This document shows positions 45,017 to 57,437 of a DNA stretch of 64,000 bases, one piece after another (within the stretch, counting starts at the first letter, position 1; each line of letters starts with the position of its first letter). Source of the DNA: Mytilinidion resinicola (lineage: Eukaryota > Ascomycota > Dothideomycetes > Mytilinidiales > Mytilinidiaceae). Position numbers and translations under genes: made by a program. The notes under the pieces were generated by a model. It ran no database searches. It worked only from the letters and a program-made list of their open reading frames with translations, and was not told where the DNA came from. The DNA lies in assembly GCF_010093595.1 (NCBI RefSeq), contig NW_022985469.1, positions 78,599-142,598 on the forward strand, in the 5' to 3' direction.

Positions 45017-46939
45017 CTTCTTTTCACGCCGGCAACGTGGAAGAGGTGGGCAGCGAGCAAGCACGATGCTCGCTGACAAGGCGTTGTGTGAAGAGCTGGA
45101 GTAGCAGCCTCAACGAGCTGTCTAGAATTTGCCGCTGAGTCGTTGACGGGGATGTGGGAAACCGGAGGGATCTCCGTGGCCTACACGTGGGTGAAGGCCC
45201 GTAAGAGAAATGGAAAAACGGGAGATTCCGTAGAAGGCCCGTCACATTTATCTGCTTTAGCAGTAAAAGGAGAAGGAGTAATGCAGATGATTTAGATATG
45301 ACAATTAGAGACTTCGCTGCTTTTTATGGCCAAGGGGAGAGATATTCTTATTGCGGCGCATACCCATTGCATGGCCGCGTATGTAAAAAGGTGCTAGGGT
45401 AGTTTCCAAGAAGGAAGAATATGACTGATCAATGAGGCAGGAGATACGCAGATCAGTGATTTCCGGGAGCATGCTTGGACGTGTGCTACATCTGTGCTTT
45501 TTGCATTGGCGTGGCGAAGGGCTTAAACGCAAGAGTATCCGCATGTCTCGCCAATTGCAGCTACAAGCCGGCGCCTCCCGTATGCATTGCTATTGAAATG
45601 GCGGAAGAGGAGGCGGGTATGCAGCTAGTTGGTAGTGTCGAGTCCTCTCTACGTGAGCAACCCCTGGTGACCTAGGCAAGAATACCCTGTCGAGCGCCAT
45701 GGTTGCAATTTGCATAGAACAAGAAACTGCGGTAGAATGCTGTACAAGGATCGGGCGTGTCAAGAGCCGCCACAGTGCTAAGTCTCCGTGCCGCACGAGG
45801 TCCATGATTCGCCCCTATCCTGGAGTCTGCATAAACAGGGCTCTATGGGCGGTTGGACCCGGTTTCCAGGGTACATATTGAATTCGATGCCGGCAAATAA
45901 ACATCGGGGCGGGATTTCAGCCGGTACATGTACATACAGTACAGTGACAAGCCAGAAGGTCAGGAAGCTATGCACACTCGCTTACCACTGCTTAGGGTAC
46001 CCCTTTGAGAATTCATACATCTAGGCGCGATGTCAAGGTCCAGGCAGTGCGAATCGGACTGCGCCTTGGCTCATTGGCTACTGACTACACAGCTGGGCTG
46101 TCCCACTCAGTGGTGTCAAAGAACAAGATTGAAGCCGAGCGGTGATGAATCTGTGTGCCTAGACTTATAGCCTTAAGACTCGAGGTCGTCCGAACTCTGT
46201 CGTAACCTTGCTTGCTGCATTTTGGGAAACACCTTTGATAGCTCGAAAATTCGACACTGCCCCTTATAGTAGAATCCGTAGCTTGATCGAGACAGTTGAC
46301 GGTATAGTCTAAAGCTTTGATAATGGAATTCTCGCGGGACCTCGACCAAAATAATAGCGCTCAACTATATATGTATGTACAGTACGTGAATCTATGCAAA
46401 ATGGGTGTAACCGTTGCATAAAGGCTTTCAATGTAGGTGGGTTGGCTAGAAGGTTGTTGAGGCGGATAGTGGAAGATTGGAGGTGGGAACGGGAGAGGGC
46501 GGGAGGACAAACCCGCATATAAAAATAGACACTTTGCCTGAATCTGATAATGCCTTGGCGGAATTCCATGCCATGAGGGCATTTCTGACTTCGGCCGTAA
46601 TACTTTCCTCCTGGCCTTCCTTCCCTATAATTCCGACTCTGCTGTCTTATCGAACATCCACTTCGCATTCAATTCGATACTCAAGCTTGGAAGATGGATC
46701 TTTTACGGTTGATGCAGTCAAGAGGTCGCAGGATGATGCTATCCCCAATTCATCGTAAGCTCCGAGAGGCTGGCGTGAGGCTGAATTTTGGCCCCAGGCT
46801 AGATCAGGCCTCCCCCTCAGCTAACTCCTCCGCCCATCTTCCCAGTCTTATGTGAGCGGTGATACTTGGCACCTTGAACAGCTACCTGAAATGAATTCAT
46901 ACCTGTCATTCACACAATCCTCTTGAGACGTCCGCAAAG
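45017..46939. other. Intergenic region of 1.9 kb without a supported gene
   Basis: Divergent 5' flanks of the FAD oxidoreductase and the LIM-domain gene. The short frames on both strands show no splice-able or recognisable protein. No repeats of note were found. Confidence 0.45.
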
Positions 46940-48947
46940 ATGTGCGAGCCACTGTCCATCTTCGGTGGCGCCCTGACCGTAGCCAGCACCGCCATCACCC
47001 TCGGCCAGCAGACCTACGAGATTGTGACTGGTATCCAAGACGCCCCAGAACACATTAAACGTCTCGCGACAGACCTCCAAGGATTTTATCATGTCCTCGG
47101 GCTGTTAACGCATGCATTGAATGCGCAGAGCAAAACTGCGAACCCAGACGGCCTGCCAGTACAGATGATTACCAACATCCAGGACTTGCTCGAGAAGTGC
47201 ATCGATGTCTTCAAGGACATAAGTAGAGTCGTACAACCGTTCCTTGATAGCAACGGCAATGCTCTCCGAAACTTCACGAAGAGCTTCAAGTGGGAGATGA
47301 CCAGGAAGGCAAACGTCATTCATATGCAGAGGACGCTAAGCGACTACAAACTCACGCTGGAGCTAGCAATATCGTCGTTGAATTTGTGAGTTTCTTGGAG
47401 TCTTCTCATTAACTATAGGGACTGGACTAACTCTACGGACTAGCATCAACTCTTCACAAACTATTGATATGGTCGCGCACTTGCAGAAAGATTTTCGCAG
47501 GCTCCGACGGCAAATCGATAGTAGAGGCAGAGAACAGGGAGCCCTGAAACATCCACCAGCCAAGCAAAATGCACAAGAGCTGGTAGAAGTCAACGAGGAG
47601 ACCTACAGTGAACCAATGCGCCGCTTTCTTGCCCGAACGGCATCCGTTATCTCAACTACGTCGACTTCAACACGTATGACAGACGTATTCTCCGATGATT
47701 TGTCTGATATTACATCAATCTCCGAGTATGCTGAAGTCCCGGAAAACGAGTTTGTAACATCGAAACCGAAGGATCTCGAGTCTGTCGACTACTCAACGGG
47801 ATCGTCACCCAAGCTCCCGGAAATTCGGGAAATAGACCTTGAAGGCTTTGAAAAATCTCTTGAAGATGCCTCTGAAACGGATCGATCTAGCGAAGCGATC
47901 GAAGAAAACTTGCCCCAGAAACCTGGGACATGGAAACGATGGAAAAACCGCATGAAGCGGAACGGGAGTAGTCCAAGTTTAGGCTCGTTGCCCGAATTTG
48001 AAAGTCCATCCACAGTTAGTCCAGCATCTGACCACGTCCTCTCTCCACAAAGATCTTTCCAGGTACTGGGGAGGCCTGAGGATACGAAGACCGCCGAGCG
48101 GAGTGTATCGCCGGGGCCATTCGGGGGAACCGTCAGACAAACGGTCGGTAGAGTGCCAGTGCCTATTGGTGCTGAATTGACCAAGTCGTCAAGTGTGCCA
48201 TCGGTCCCTCTCCAAGACCGCGAAAGCACGCTTAGGCCTCCCGAACACGTTCCACATCGATCTGTTACCACGCCAATCAGTACACTAGCTTCGCTATCCC
48301 TACAAAGCAAACCATACGGGCTTTCGCGGTTCGCTTCCCCTCACAATGAACCTGAAACGGAATCATCCACGTCTGGAGGGAATGATAGAGATGCTTTACT
48401 CAGTTCTCTCAGACGCGGCGCTTCGAAATCGATAAGCCGTGATGACGACACGAAAAACAGCTCTCCCATAGACCCTTCGTCTCCTTGCAAAGCTTGCAAC
48501 AATGCCATTGGAGGAGAGAAGCATTACACAATCCGCTCTCACAAGTGGCACGTGCAATGCTTTCGGTGCAACTCCTGCAAGGTGCTTCTTCAATCAGATG
48601 CATCCACAATGTTCCTAGTGAAGGACGACTTTCTGGTCTGCAATAGCTGTGCATACAACTGTCAGGCTTGCGACCGGCGCGTTGACGATCACGGCCCAAA
48701 TGACGAAGGCCTAACGGGAAGCTATGGGAGAATCCAATCAATGACCCAGTCACCTGGTCTCAATCTATGCCCGGGGCTGTTTTTCTGTCACGACTGCCAC
48801 AAAAGCATCAGAAACATGAGATACGCAAGGACTCGCCAAGGTATATTTTGCTTAGCATGCCATCCGCAGACCATGTCGGAATATGAGCGCGAGCGAAGAG
48901 AGCGAGAACGCGAGAAAATGCGAGCAGTGCCTGTACTTGTGGGATGA
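46940..48947 (+). CDS. HeLo-like N-terminal region fused to LIM zinc finger (649 aa)
   Basis: Two exons: 46940-47385 and 47444-48947, giving 649 aa. The first about 110 residues (MCEPLSIFGGALTVASTAIT, then DAPEHIKRLATDLQGFYHVL) resemble the N-terminal helical region of fungal STAND/NLR proteins (HeLo-like type). A long Ser/Pro-rich disordered middle follows. From about residue 497 come LIM-type zinc ligands CKAC, HVQC, CNSC, CNSC and CQAC, then a second Cys/His group CHDC and CLACH. LIM modules bind proteins, often at actin or polarity sites. A Lys/Arg-rich patch (TWKRWKNRMKRNG) lies at about residues 305-325. The combination is unusual to my knowledge. The HeLo-like assignment is by pattern only and could be a generic fungal N-terminal domain. 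Confidence 0.82.
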
Positions 48948-49445
48948 ATACGGTTTGATGGCGAAGGGCGAGAGCTTCCCGCGCATGTTCAACGCTCCTT
49001 GAACTGAAGGCAAAGCGTTGGAGCAACAACGCGCCGCTTATCCTTTCGGACATCGGCTAGTAGCCAGGAAAGGTCGAGCTCGCATTCCTCGTACGCAAGT
49101 GCGGGATCCAATCAGCGACGGCCACAATACGAGCCACATGCATCATCGTGGAGCGCTGCGCAGCCTTACCCGGCATCACCTAATCTACCATCGGAGAAAT
49201 CTCAGCCCGTAAGGAGCATTTCAATGCGATGGAGGAACAGAGTGACTCCTTGTATGATCATCACTGCGGAAACAAGACTGTCTATTGGTTTGGATCAGAT
49301 CGCGATGTAGGTTCGCTCTAAGAGATAGCTCAGCCCGAGAGGGGGATCGACGCGTGGCTTCGCACAGCCATAACTATACACTACACGAATATATATATTG
49401 AGCCGTCAAGCCCGAAGTGCTTCCTTTCTAGAGACATCGATCAAA
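48948..49445 (+). other. Intergenic region with TATA-like stretch
   Basis: No gene seen. An AT stretch (AATATATATATT, about 49389-49400) lies about 45-55 bases before the FAD oxidoreductase start and may act as its TATA element. Confidence 0.4.
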
Positions 49446-51676
49446 ATGTTAAGCGCCTCATCTTTACTTCTTTCGGTTCTCACAGCCATCTTCGTTCCAG
49501 ACACTCACACACATGTCAACGCGCAGCAGAGCGGCAATTGTAAATGCGTATGCGCATGCGTCCTAATTCATTGTAGGATTATACTAACATCAATACAGAC
49601 TCCAACATCAGATTGTTGGCCAAGTGCAACGGAATGGTCCGCATTGAACGACACCGTCTCAGGCCAGCTCATCCAAGCTGTGCCTCCGGCATCCGTCTGC
49701 TATTCCGCTCAGCCCAATTACAACGAGGATGCTTGTGACTATATACGGTCACAATGGTTCAACTCATCGTTCCACGCGGAAGACCCCATTAGCATCGACT
49801 ATCCCGTTTGGGCTAACAATTCCTGCAATCCAATTTTCCCGAATGGGACGAGCGTCACGGGAGATGTCCAGGCGGGAGAAAAGGGATGCTCTATTGGGGA
49901 CTATCCTGTCTATGTGGTGAACGCGACGCAGCCAGAGCACATAGCTGGGGCTTTACAATGGGCTGCACAGAAAAACGTTCGAATTGTAGTCAAGAATACT
50001 GGGCACTCGTATCCTGGGAGGTAGGTTTTAAAATAACCCTGGTGCCCCAAATCAGATGCTTACTTACCTCTTAGGAGCACCGGATATAGCAGCCTATCGT
50101 AAGCAAATCCTATGTCGGAGCCCTGCCTGGAACTCTACACTGATATGACAACCAGTATCTGGACCCACAATTTCCGTGGTATAACCTACCATGAGGATTT
50201 CCAGCCTCAATACTGCCCCCTCAACGAAACGCAGAAGGCCGCCACCATTGCTGCTGGAGAAGTCGGATCATCAGTAATAACTGAATTACAAAAGCATAAC
50301 GCTGTAGTTGTCACAGGAGCTAACCCTGTAATTACCTCTGCTCCTTTCCACTCCCCTCTTTTCTTCCCCAACCCACCTAACACCACCAGGACGTCGGTCT
50401 AGCAGGCTGGTTCACGGGTGGTGGCCACGGCTTCCTCTCCTCCACCCACGGACTAGGGGCCGATAACCTCCTCGAAGCCACCCTCATAACCCCCACCGGC
50501 GACCTCCTAACCGTCAACGCCTGCCAGTACTCAGATCTCTTCTTCGCCATCCGTGGCGGCGGTGGCAGTACCTACGGCGTTATTACCTCCGCTGTCATGA
50601 AAGCATACACAGCTCCTGAAACTACCACACACAACCTACAACTCACAACCACCCACCCAAACATCTCAACCGAATACTGGGACTTAATCGCCTTCCTCCA
50701 CTCCCAAATGCCCGCCTTAAAAGCCGGCGGCATGCAAGGCTACTACTTCATGGTCGGCCCACCAATCATGCCCACCCTCTCCTTCATCTGGGTCTTCAAC
50801 CTCTACGACAAACCCCCCGGAACCGCAGACACACTCTTCGCCCCCATAAAAACCTACCTCGACGCGCGGCGCGACCTCTTCATCTACCATACCACTTCTA
50901 CTACTAGCTCCTACTACGATTTCTACGCGCAGGGCAAGAACGAGCTCGTCGCGACCGGCGGCTCGGCCTACGGATCCCGCCTCCTCCCCGCGCGCGCACT
51001 CACCGAAGACGTCGACGCGCTCGCACGAACCTTCGAAGCTATCGGTCCGTCGACGGATCTGAGTAGGCCGAGCGTATGTACCTCCCTACTCCCAACCCCC
51101 TAACACCACCGCACCGCATGCTAACATCCCCCAGGGCACCCTCGGCAACACCCTCCTCCTGGGCCACCTCATCGCGCCGCCCTCCAACGTCTCAGTGGAC
51201 AACGGCGTCAACCCCGCCTGGCGCACCGCCATCACGCACTTCATCGTCTCGGAGGGGTGGCTGGACGGGATGCCGCAGTCGCTGATCGACTCCGTGTACG
51301 CGGATATCACGGAGAATAAAACGTATGCGCTGAGGCAGCTGGCGCCAGATTCTGGCGCTTATTTCAACGAGGTGAGTACCTTCGACATCTCATCCCGCCC
51401 CCCGAAGTTTGCTCAACGGAAGAGCTGGCTCAAGATTTAAGCGAGGGATGGATGGCTGATTGTTTTTTGACACGCCAGTGCGATTCCTACGAGCCGGACT
51501 GGCAATATTCCTTCTTTGGGCCCAACTACGCCCATCTGTGGATGATCAAGCAGACGTACGACCCCGAGGGCGTGCTGTGGTGTCGGCGGTGCGTGGGGAG
51601 CGAGTTGTGGGTCGAGCAGCCAGGTGGGAGGTTATGCCGGCCGGAGGGGTACGAGAAGGAGCAGACACCGATCTGA
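49446..51676 (+). CDS. FAD-linked oxidoreductase with BBE domain (612 aa)
   Basis: Seven exons: 49446-49547, 49599-50020, 50075-50098, 50156-50327, 50390-51073, 51135-51371 and 51479-51676; phases join to 612 aa. A signal peptide is followed by SGNCKC and TPTSDCWPSATEW, typical of secreted fungal FAD oxidoreductases. The FAD domain shows VVKNTGHSYPGRSTGYSSLS, GLAGWFTGGGHGFLSSTHGL and FFAIRGGGGSTYGVITS. The end holds NECDSYEPDWQYSFFGPNYA and YDPEGVLWCRRCVGSE, as in the BBE segment. Exon 3 is only 24 nt. Intron 1 (51 nt) is in frame and stop-free, so retention would insert 17 residues. It belongs to a different subgroup from the oxidoreductase at 43268-45016. The substrate is unknown. Confidence 0.92.
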
Positions 51677-51952
51677 ACAACAAGTCAAGGAATACTCTCG
51701 TTGTAAAGCAATGTGGAAGTGAGCGATCAAGTTGATGGCATAGCACCGGAGCAGATATCGCAATGCAGGTACCGAATACAATGTCTAATTAATGACGATT
51801 CCTCTACCAGTGCATATGCCGACAAAAGAAGAAGAGGCTCATGAAGCCTTAATAGCCAGTCTTTATGCACAACGCCGTGACCACTCAGCACTCCAATTGA
51901 ATATCACAACCAGACCGGCCATACACCACACGCCTCACACTCCTAGCCTCAC

Positions 51953-54900
51953 CTAGCGGCGTCCATATACCGAATCCTCCACCGCCCTCCCACTCCTTCC
52001 CTCCGGCTTTCGCCTCAACATCTGCGCAACCCCAGCATCCCCGGCCCCCGTCAACCCGCCCCCCCTAACCGGGCTGTCAAGCACCCTCATGCGATTAAAC
52101 AAGCCCTGGTCCTCCAGCGCCTCCCGCTCATGCCTCGCGTCGAATTCCGCATCGCGCCTAAACAGCGCCATGATATCCTTCATATCGAGCTTAGCAACCG
52201 ATTTGCCGCCCTCGATCGCCGCGTTAGCCAGTTTGCGCTTCGCTTCCTGCAGGTCCAGGATGCGCTCTTCGACGGAGTTGTGGATGGAGAGTTTGTAGAC
52301 GGTCACGTTGACGGTTTGGTTGAGGCGGTGGACGCGGTCGATGGCTTGTTCTTCTACGAACTGTGGGAAGTAAAATTAGCATGAGTCACGTGATATAGTT
52401 GCGTGGAGACATGATGGGATGGGGTGGCGGTACGTACGGGATTCCAGAACGGTTCGAGGATGACGACTCTGCTGGCTGCCGTTAGGTTGAGGCCTAAGCT
52501 ACCGCATTTGAGACTGCAGAGGAGCACTCGGGTTCGTTTATCGTTGCGAAGCTTTTCTAAGCTGGCTTCGCGGTGGTCGTTGCGCATGCTGCCGTCGTAG
52601 CGGGTGAAGCTGTAGCCGTTTCGGCGGAGGAAGGGCTCGATGAGGTCGAGCATAGAGGTGAATTGGGAGAAAACGATGACTTTGTGTTCGGGGGTCTCTT
52701 TCTCGAGGATCTCGAGGAGGTGGCGGATCTTGGTGGAAGGAGTGAGGTGGGAGGCACCATAGACGGGATCCGAGTTTGAATCAGAGTCTGATTCGGTTTC
52801 AGAGTCGGATATAGAGTCAGATATAGAGTCACTGTCCTGCTCTGATTCAGAGTCGACGTCCTCGTCGTCAGAGTTAGGAGTGGTGGCCTTCTTCGCGAGT
52901 TTCTTTCGCACCACGGGTAAGTCGTCGTCTGAATCATCCGGATCGTCATCAGAGTCAAGGCTGGTGAGCTTCTTCGCGTTCTTTTTTCGGACCACGGGCA
53001 GGACGTCATCGGAGTCATCATCAGAGTCGAGGTTGATAACGCCTTTAGTCTTGTTGACCTTCTTGGCTTTGTTATCCTTGACAACGAAGGAGTCTTCTTC
53101 TGATCCATCAGTCTCAGAATCATCGGAATCGACCGTGTTCAGCGTGTCACCTCCGCCTTCCGCATTCTCGTCGTCAGTGCCGCCGGCCTTTCCAAGATCA
53201 GGGACCTCTTGTTCGGACTCTGGAACTATCCAGCTCCCTTCTCCTTCCTCGTCATCACTATCGAGAATGGCTCGACGCGGTCTTGCAGCCTTCTTAGGGT
53301 TGCTACTGGCCTCCTCCTCTTTATCGGCATGCCTACCCTTCTTGTCCTTGTGTTTCCGAGATTTGTGCTTGTGTTTTCGTGGCCTGGCAGTCATTGAGAG
53401 ATCGTTTTCGCAATCATCGCATCGAACCGCACCGCTTGAAACGGCGGACTTCCCCAAGAGAACCTGACAAACGTCACACTTCTTCGTCTCTACAGTTAGC
53501 CCACCAAGAAGATCCGCAAGGTCGTCCGCGGCGTCGACGTTGTTGCGGGTAGTTGAGGCATTTCCTTTGGAGCCTGTAGTGAGAGCGTCCTTGTCATCTT
53601 TAACATTGCTCTTGATCAGATTCGGATGGTTGCAAGCTTGACGCAGGCGAAGCAGCAGAACCAAGGCACCAATATAATCGGTCTTCTCGCCACCCATCAT
53701 TTCTGCGAGACGGTTCTCAGCTCGTGACGCAAGACGATCATAGAATAGTCTTTCTTCTGGAGTAAAGTGCCCCACCACCGTCTCAATGTTGCGGTCAACA
53801 ATCTTAAAGCCACTAGACGCGGCGCCGTCCTTGACTTTGCCCCCAGGATTCAGTGCACCCTCTTTCTTCAAGACGTCCTTGGTCCTACGCTTCATGAATG
53901 CCTTCAAAAAGAATCCTAGGCGCTTCATCGCAATACCACCACGGCCATTCTTCATAGGTCCAGTGATTTGGTCCTTCCATTGTCGGAGGTCTTCGTATGG
54001 CTTGATGCGAAGGAATTTGATAAGGCTCTGGAGCTCGTCAAGGTTATTCTGCATAGGAGTTCCCGTTAAGCACCATCGGTAGTGTGACCTCAATGCGTAA
54101 GCTGCCTTTGTCATTTTGGTAGTCCGGTTCTTGATCGAATGTGCTTCGTCCAAGATGACTCGATACCAGTGGACACCGAAACAACCAGTCTTGAGCCCGT
54201 CATCTGCATCATCGCTACCAGCATGCTCCGACGAGAGCGTGCTGTATGTGGTAACAACGACATCGTATTTTCTTAACTTGGCTGGGTCCTTGGTGCGGCT
54301 GGGACCGTGATGCACGCAAACAGAGAGGCGATGAGACTTCTCGACCTTGCTTGAGATTTCCGCTTCCCATTGTTTGATGAGAGCTAAAGGAGCGACGACT
54401 AGAGTACCCTTGCCCACAGCGGGTAAAATCTTATTTTTCGATTTCGGGTCAACCGGAGCATCTTTGTCCGGGCGGGGATTGGAGAGAACGAGAGCTAGAG
54501 ACTGGATTGTCTTTCCAAGGCCCATATCATCAGCTAGTATTCCACCCTTCGGTAGAACACCATTCTTCTTGCGAGTGCCAATCTCCTTGTCGGTCATCCA
54601 TGCTAAACCATCCACTTGGTGAGGTAGTAGCTTGACAATAAGGCCCTCGACGGTGGAATCGTCCTCTTCCTCCTCCTCATCTTCGGCTTCAGCCTCCTCT
54701 TCCTTCGCCTTGACATCCAAAGCTTGCAGCTTCTTTGCGAGGGAATTGGCCGCCTCATCTTCATCGTCTTTCTTTGGCGACTTCTTCTTGCGACCCTTAG
54801 TTCGAGGCACGTTGTCTTCCTCGTCATCGAAGGCGCCTTCCAGAAGAGCTTTGATATCCGCATTAGCTTGAGCGGAATCGATATACATGAAAGGGTCCAC

Positions 54901-56028
54901 GGCGCCAAATTGGTCCTGGCCTTGGCGAAGAGCAGCATCAGGGTCGAACTCGTCGTCATCTGCTTTCTTGTCTGCGGTTTTGGTCAAGTCTACATAGTTG
55001 CCCTGTTGACCAAAGAACTTAGCATAAGCAGAACCAACAGCGGGGTTCACCGGCTGGAACCCATTATTGCTTATGGAAGAGTACACTGGTGCAGGGGCGG
55101 GTCGTATGGTCTGTGCTGGTTGGTTGCGAGGAACCCCTACAGGCACTGGCGCTGCGCCGTATTGGGGGCGGTACGTCGGGTCAAAATTCGCAGGTCTAGG
55201 GATCATAACCACATCAGAGCCGGAAGAGGCCCGGTCATTACCAGCAGTGTTATGTGGTGCAGGGGCGGGATGGCCATATTGCGGTGCTTGGGGAGGCATT
55301 TGAAAGACTGGAGGTGCCTGTACAGGTCGGGCTGCTTCGCGGTGATGCTCTGGACGCGGCTGACCTGGTTTCGGAATGTTGAACATGCTCAAGGACGGAT
55401 CCTTCTTGCGGTCGTTCTTCAAAGGATTACGGATGGGACTGGCTTTTCCGAATTCGGGCGCCGGGGAGGTGTTAGTCAAGTCATGCAGCGCCTTTGGGGC
55501 GGGAGCCGCTTTGCTAGGGCTCAGAGCCGGCGGGTCTCGCTCCTTGACCATGTTGTGTGTATGTTTCTGCTGCCCGTGGACAGCGGATCTGGGTTTGTAT
55601 GGTTTCGCCGATGTGGAAGTCTCTCGCAGTATATGTGGAGAGGGTGTGCGCTTCGAAGTCTTGTCCTCGTTGAACAGGGAACTGTCCTCTCCAAGAACTG
55701 TCTCGTTCAGTGTATGATCTGGAGAAGACGTCGAACTCCGCTCCCAGTGGGCGTTGGTGGGAGTAGTAGGGGTTTTGCCAGGGAAGAGGTTCTGGTGCAG
55801 AGAAGTGGTTGTATATACGTGATAGGAATCTTGGGAGAGGTGTTTGTTGTTGTTGGCGATCTTCTTGGTGGGCGAAGGAGGGAACTTCGGTTTCTGTGGC
55901 GAAGAGAGCGTATTCACAGGGCGGACGGGTCCCCGGCGATGGTTGGGCCTCTGTACCATATTCTTGTCAGTGACTGTGCCTTTGGCAGGGTGATATAGAC
56001 TTTTCTTACCAAGTTGCTGTTGTTTCAC
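51953..56028 (-). CDS. SNF2-family DNA-dependent ATPase (1332 aa)
   Basis: Two exons: 56028-52438 and 52360-51953. Helicase motifs in order: [21 protein letters not shown] (about residue 503), DEAH (about 627), [33 protein letters not shown] and, across the intron, EPFWNP then [16 protein letters not shown]. Between the two RecA-like lobes are a four-Cys group (CDVC and CDDC, about 853-875) and a long Ser/Asp-rich acidic stretch (about 973-1090). These enzymes remodel chromatin or strip proteins from DNA using [15 protein letters not shown] and YVDLT resemble SUMO-interacting motifs, recalling Uls1-type translocases, although no full RING finger is seen. The N-terminal 450 residues are Pro/Ser-rich. 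An in-frame ATG (MVQR) at 55959 is an alternative start. Confidence 0.92.
52760..53110. repeat. Ser/Asp-coding low-complexity repeats in the SNF2 gene
   Basis: Repeated TCAGAGTC/TCATCAGA-like units encode runs of acidic and Ser residues ([26 protein letters not shown]) with interspersed VVRKKxAKK units. Confidence 0.75.
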
Positions 56029-56440
56029 TCCCCCAGGCGGCCGGCGAGGTTGTTGTCGAATTTCTCTTGGCGGGAGTCACGGCAACCGGTTTGTTGACGG
56101 CCCTGCGACGCGTCTTGCAACCACCACAACGCCTGGTCACGCGATTCCATTAAGCATCTGTGTCAACCCGCGGCCGTTGGTGGTTCAGACGTAGCTCTAA
56201 AAGCTTCTTCCCTCCTCTTCATTCAACATGGCCTTTTCTTGCGAAGCACCCCTTCAAACCCATTCAAATGCTCGTTGAGCACTATAAAGTTAGTATACGC
56301 GGGTAGGCATGGAAATTTTAGAAAGACTCTGATTACGCTATTTATCACTATCTCCATCACTACAACCTTCATACTAGAAGCTACGTCTTAGGTGCTACGC
56401 TCCAGATCCCGTACGTGAGAGTTGACCACCCCGATGCCCC
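56029..56440. other. Intergenic region
   Basis: 5' flank of the SNF2 gene and 3' flank of the small membrane-protein gene. No gene or repeat seen. Confidence 0.5.
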
Positions 56441-56893
56441 TTAGACACCTCTCAATCCGATCGCTCCCAGCGCCAGAAAGATTGTCGCGCCACCGCCAAA
56501 CAGCCCAGCAGCCGGTCTACTCAATGCACCCGTCGCCAGTCCAAAGGCACAGCTCGCTACGTCCAGCGTATCCGCCGCGACTCCCGCCCAGAGGGCGCGT
56601 TTCAGCTCCCATTTATCGCTCTGTGTGCCCTCTGCTGTCCAAAGCAGTTCTGCCAGTACCCCCTCCCGCACGCCAAATATACGTGGGAGGATTAGGGCTT
56701 GGCCGGATACGGGGATCCGGAATAACCCAGTGGTGAAGCCTGGCGCGATGACGCAGGCGGTTCCAGCAACTAGGCGGGTGATAGAGAGAACGTTGATTGC
56801 GCCTTGTGTGAGGCGGTTGGGAGTGTTAGAGAGGTGGTCCTTGGATGTTGGAGGGAGGAGAGGGCTGGTTTGGGACTTTGGGGAAGACGCCAT
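56441..56893 (-). CDS. Small membrane protein (150 aa)
   Basis: A single exon of 150 codons starting MASSPKSQTSPLLPPTSKDH. Four hydrophobic stretches are visible: SITRLVAGTACVIAPGFTTG, LILPRIFGVREGVLAELLW, ALWAGVAADTLDVASCAFGL and TIFLALGAIGLRGV. The pattern resembles small fungal DUF4267-like membrane proteins, from memory only. No catalytic motif. Function unknown. Confidence 0.7.
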   Translation of the reverse strand: MASSPKSQTSPLLPPTSKDHLSNTPNRLTQGAINVLSITRLVAGTACVIAPGFTTGLFRIPVSGQALILPRIFGVREGVLAELLWTAEGTQSDKWELKRALWAGVAADTLDVASCAFGLATGALSRPAAGLFGGGATIFLALGAIGLRGV

Positions 56894-57437
56894 AGTCGAG
56901 GTTGGATGAGAGCTTTAAAGATGTTTTGGAGGTCGACAGGTATGTTGGCAATTGCAAGAATCGGTTGAAAGAAATCCTGGTAAGTGGATTGAAAGACGTC
57001 GTAGGATGCCTGGACCTTGAATGCAGTCTGAGTGCCAACTGAGAGCTGGACCGGAAACTCGTTGTCTTTTCAATTACAGGCTTTACGACATACGAGACGC
57101 ATTACGGTCATCGCAACTAGGAACCTAACGACTGACTACACTCCTCGTAGCCTGGATGACCTTTTGGCTTTCACCTACCATCTATCGCCGTCCTCGTCAT
57201 GCTCGCGATGAGCTTTGAGCATGTTGAAGCGAGTATCCAATCAGAATCATCAACGGCGATCCCAGATACGAAGAGCATAACGTTATGTGGCTTGGCCCCT
57301 CACGTTCAAAGAAAGCCAACCACCCCGCCCAACGTGAAGCTCTCGATCTTACACCTCTTCAACTGAACCTATTGCCCAGCATTTCCTCGTCCCCTAACAC
57401 ATTGCATAACGTGTTGTTGCAGATACCTGAGTCGATC
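56894..57437. other. Divergent intergenic region
   Basis: 5' flanks of the small membrane-protein gene and the bZIP gene. The plus frame is open from 57285 into the bZIP start, but the upstream part looks like 5' UTR. Confidence 0.45.

Noticed and set aside
52880..53467. Ser-rich plus-strand ORF of 195 codons
   Set aside because: Antisense to the Ser/Asp repeat region of the SNF2 gene; a shadow of low-complexity coding sequence.
54724..55998. 424-codon plus-strand ORF
   Set aside because: Antisense to the N-terminal half of the SNF2 gene, which has clear helicase motifs in the same locus; no features of its own.
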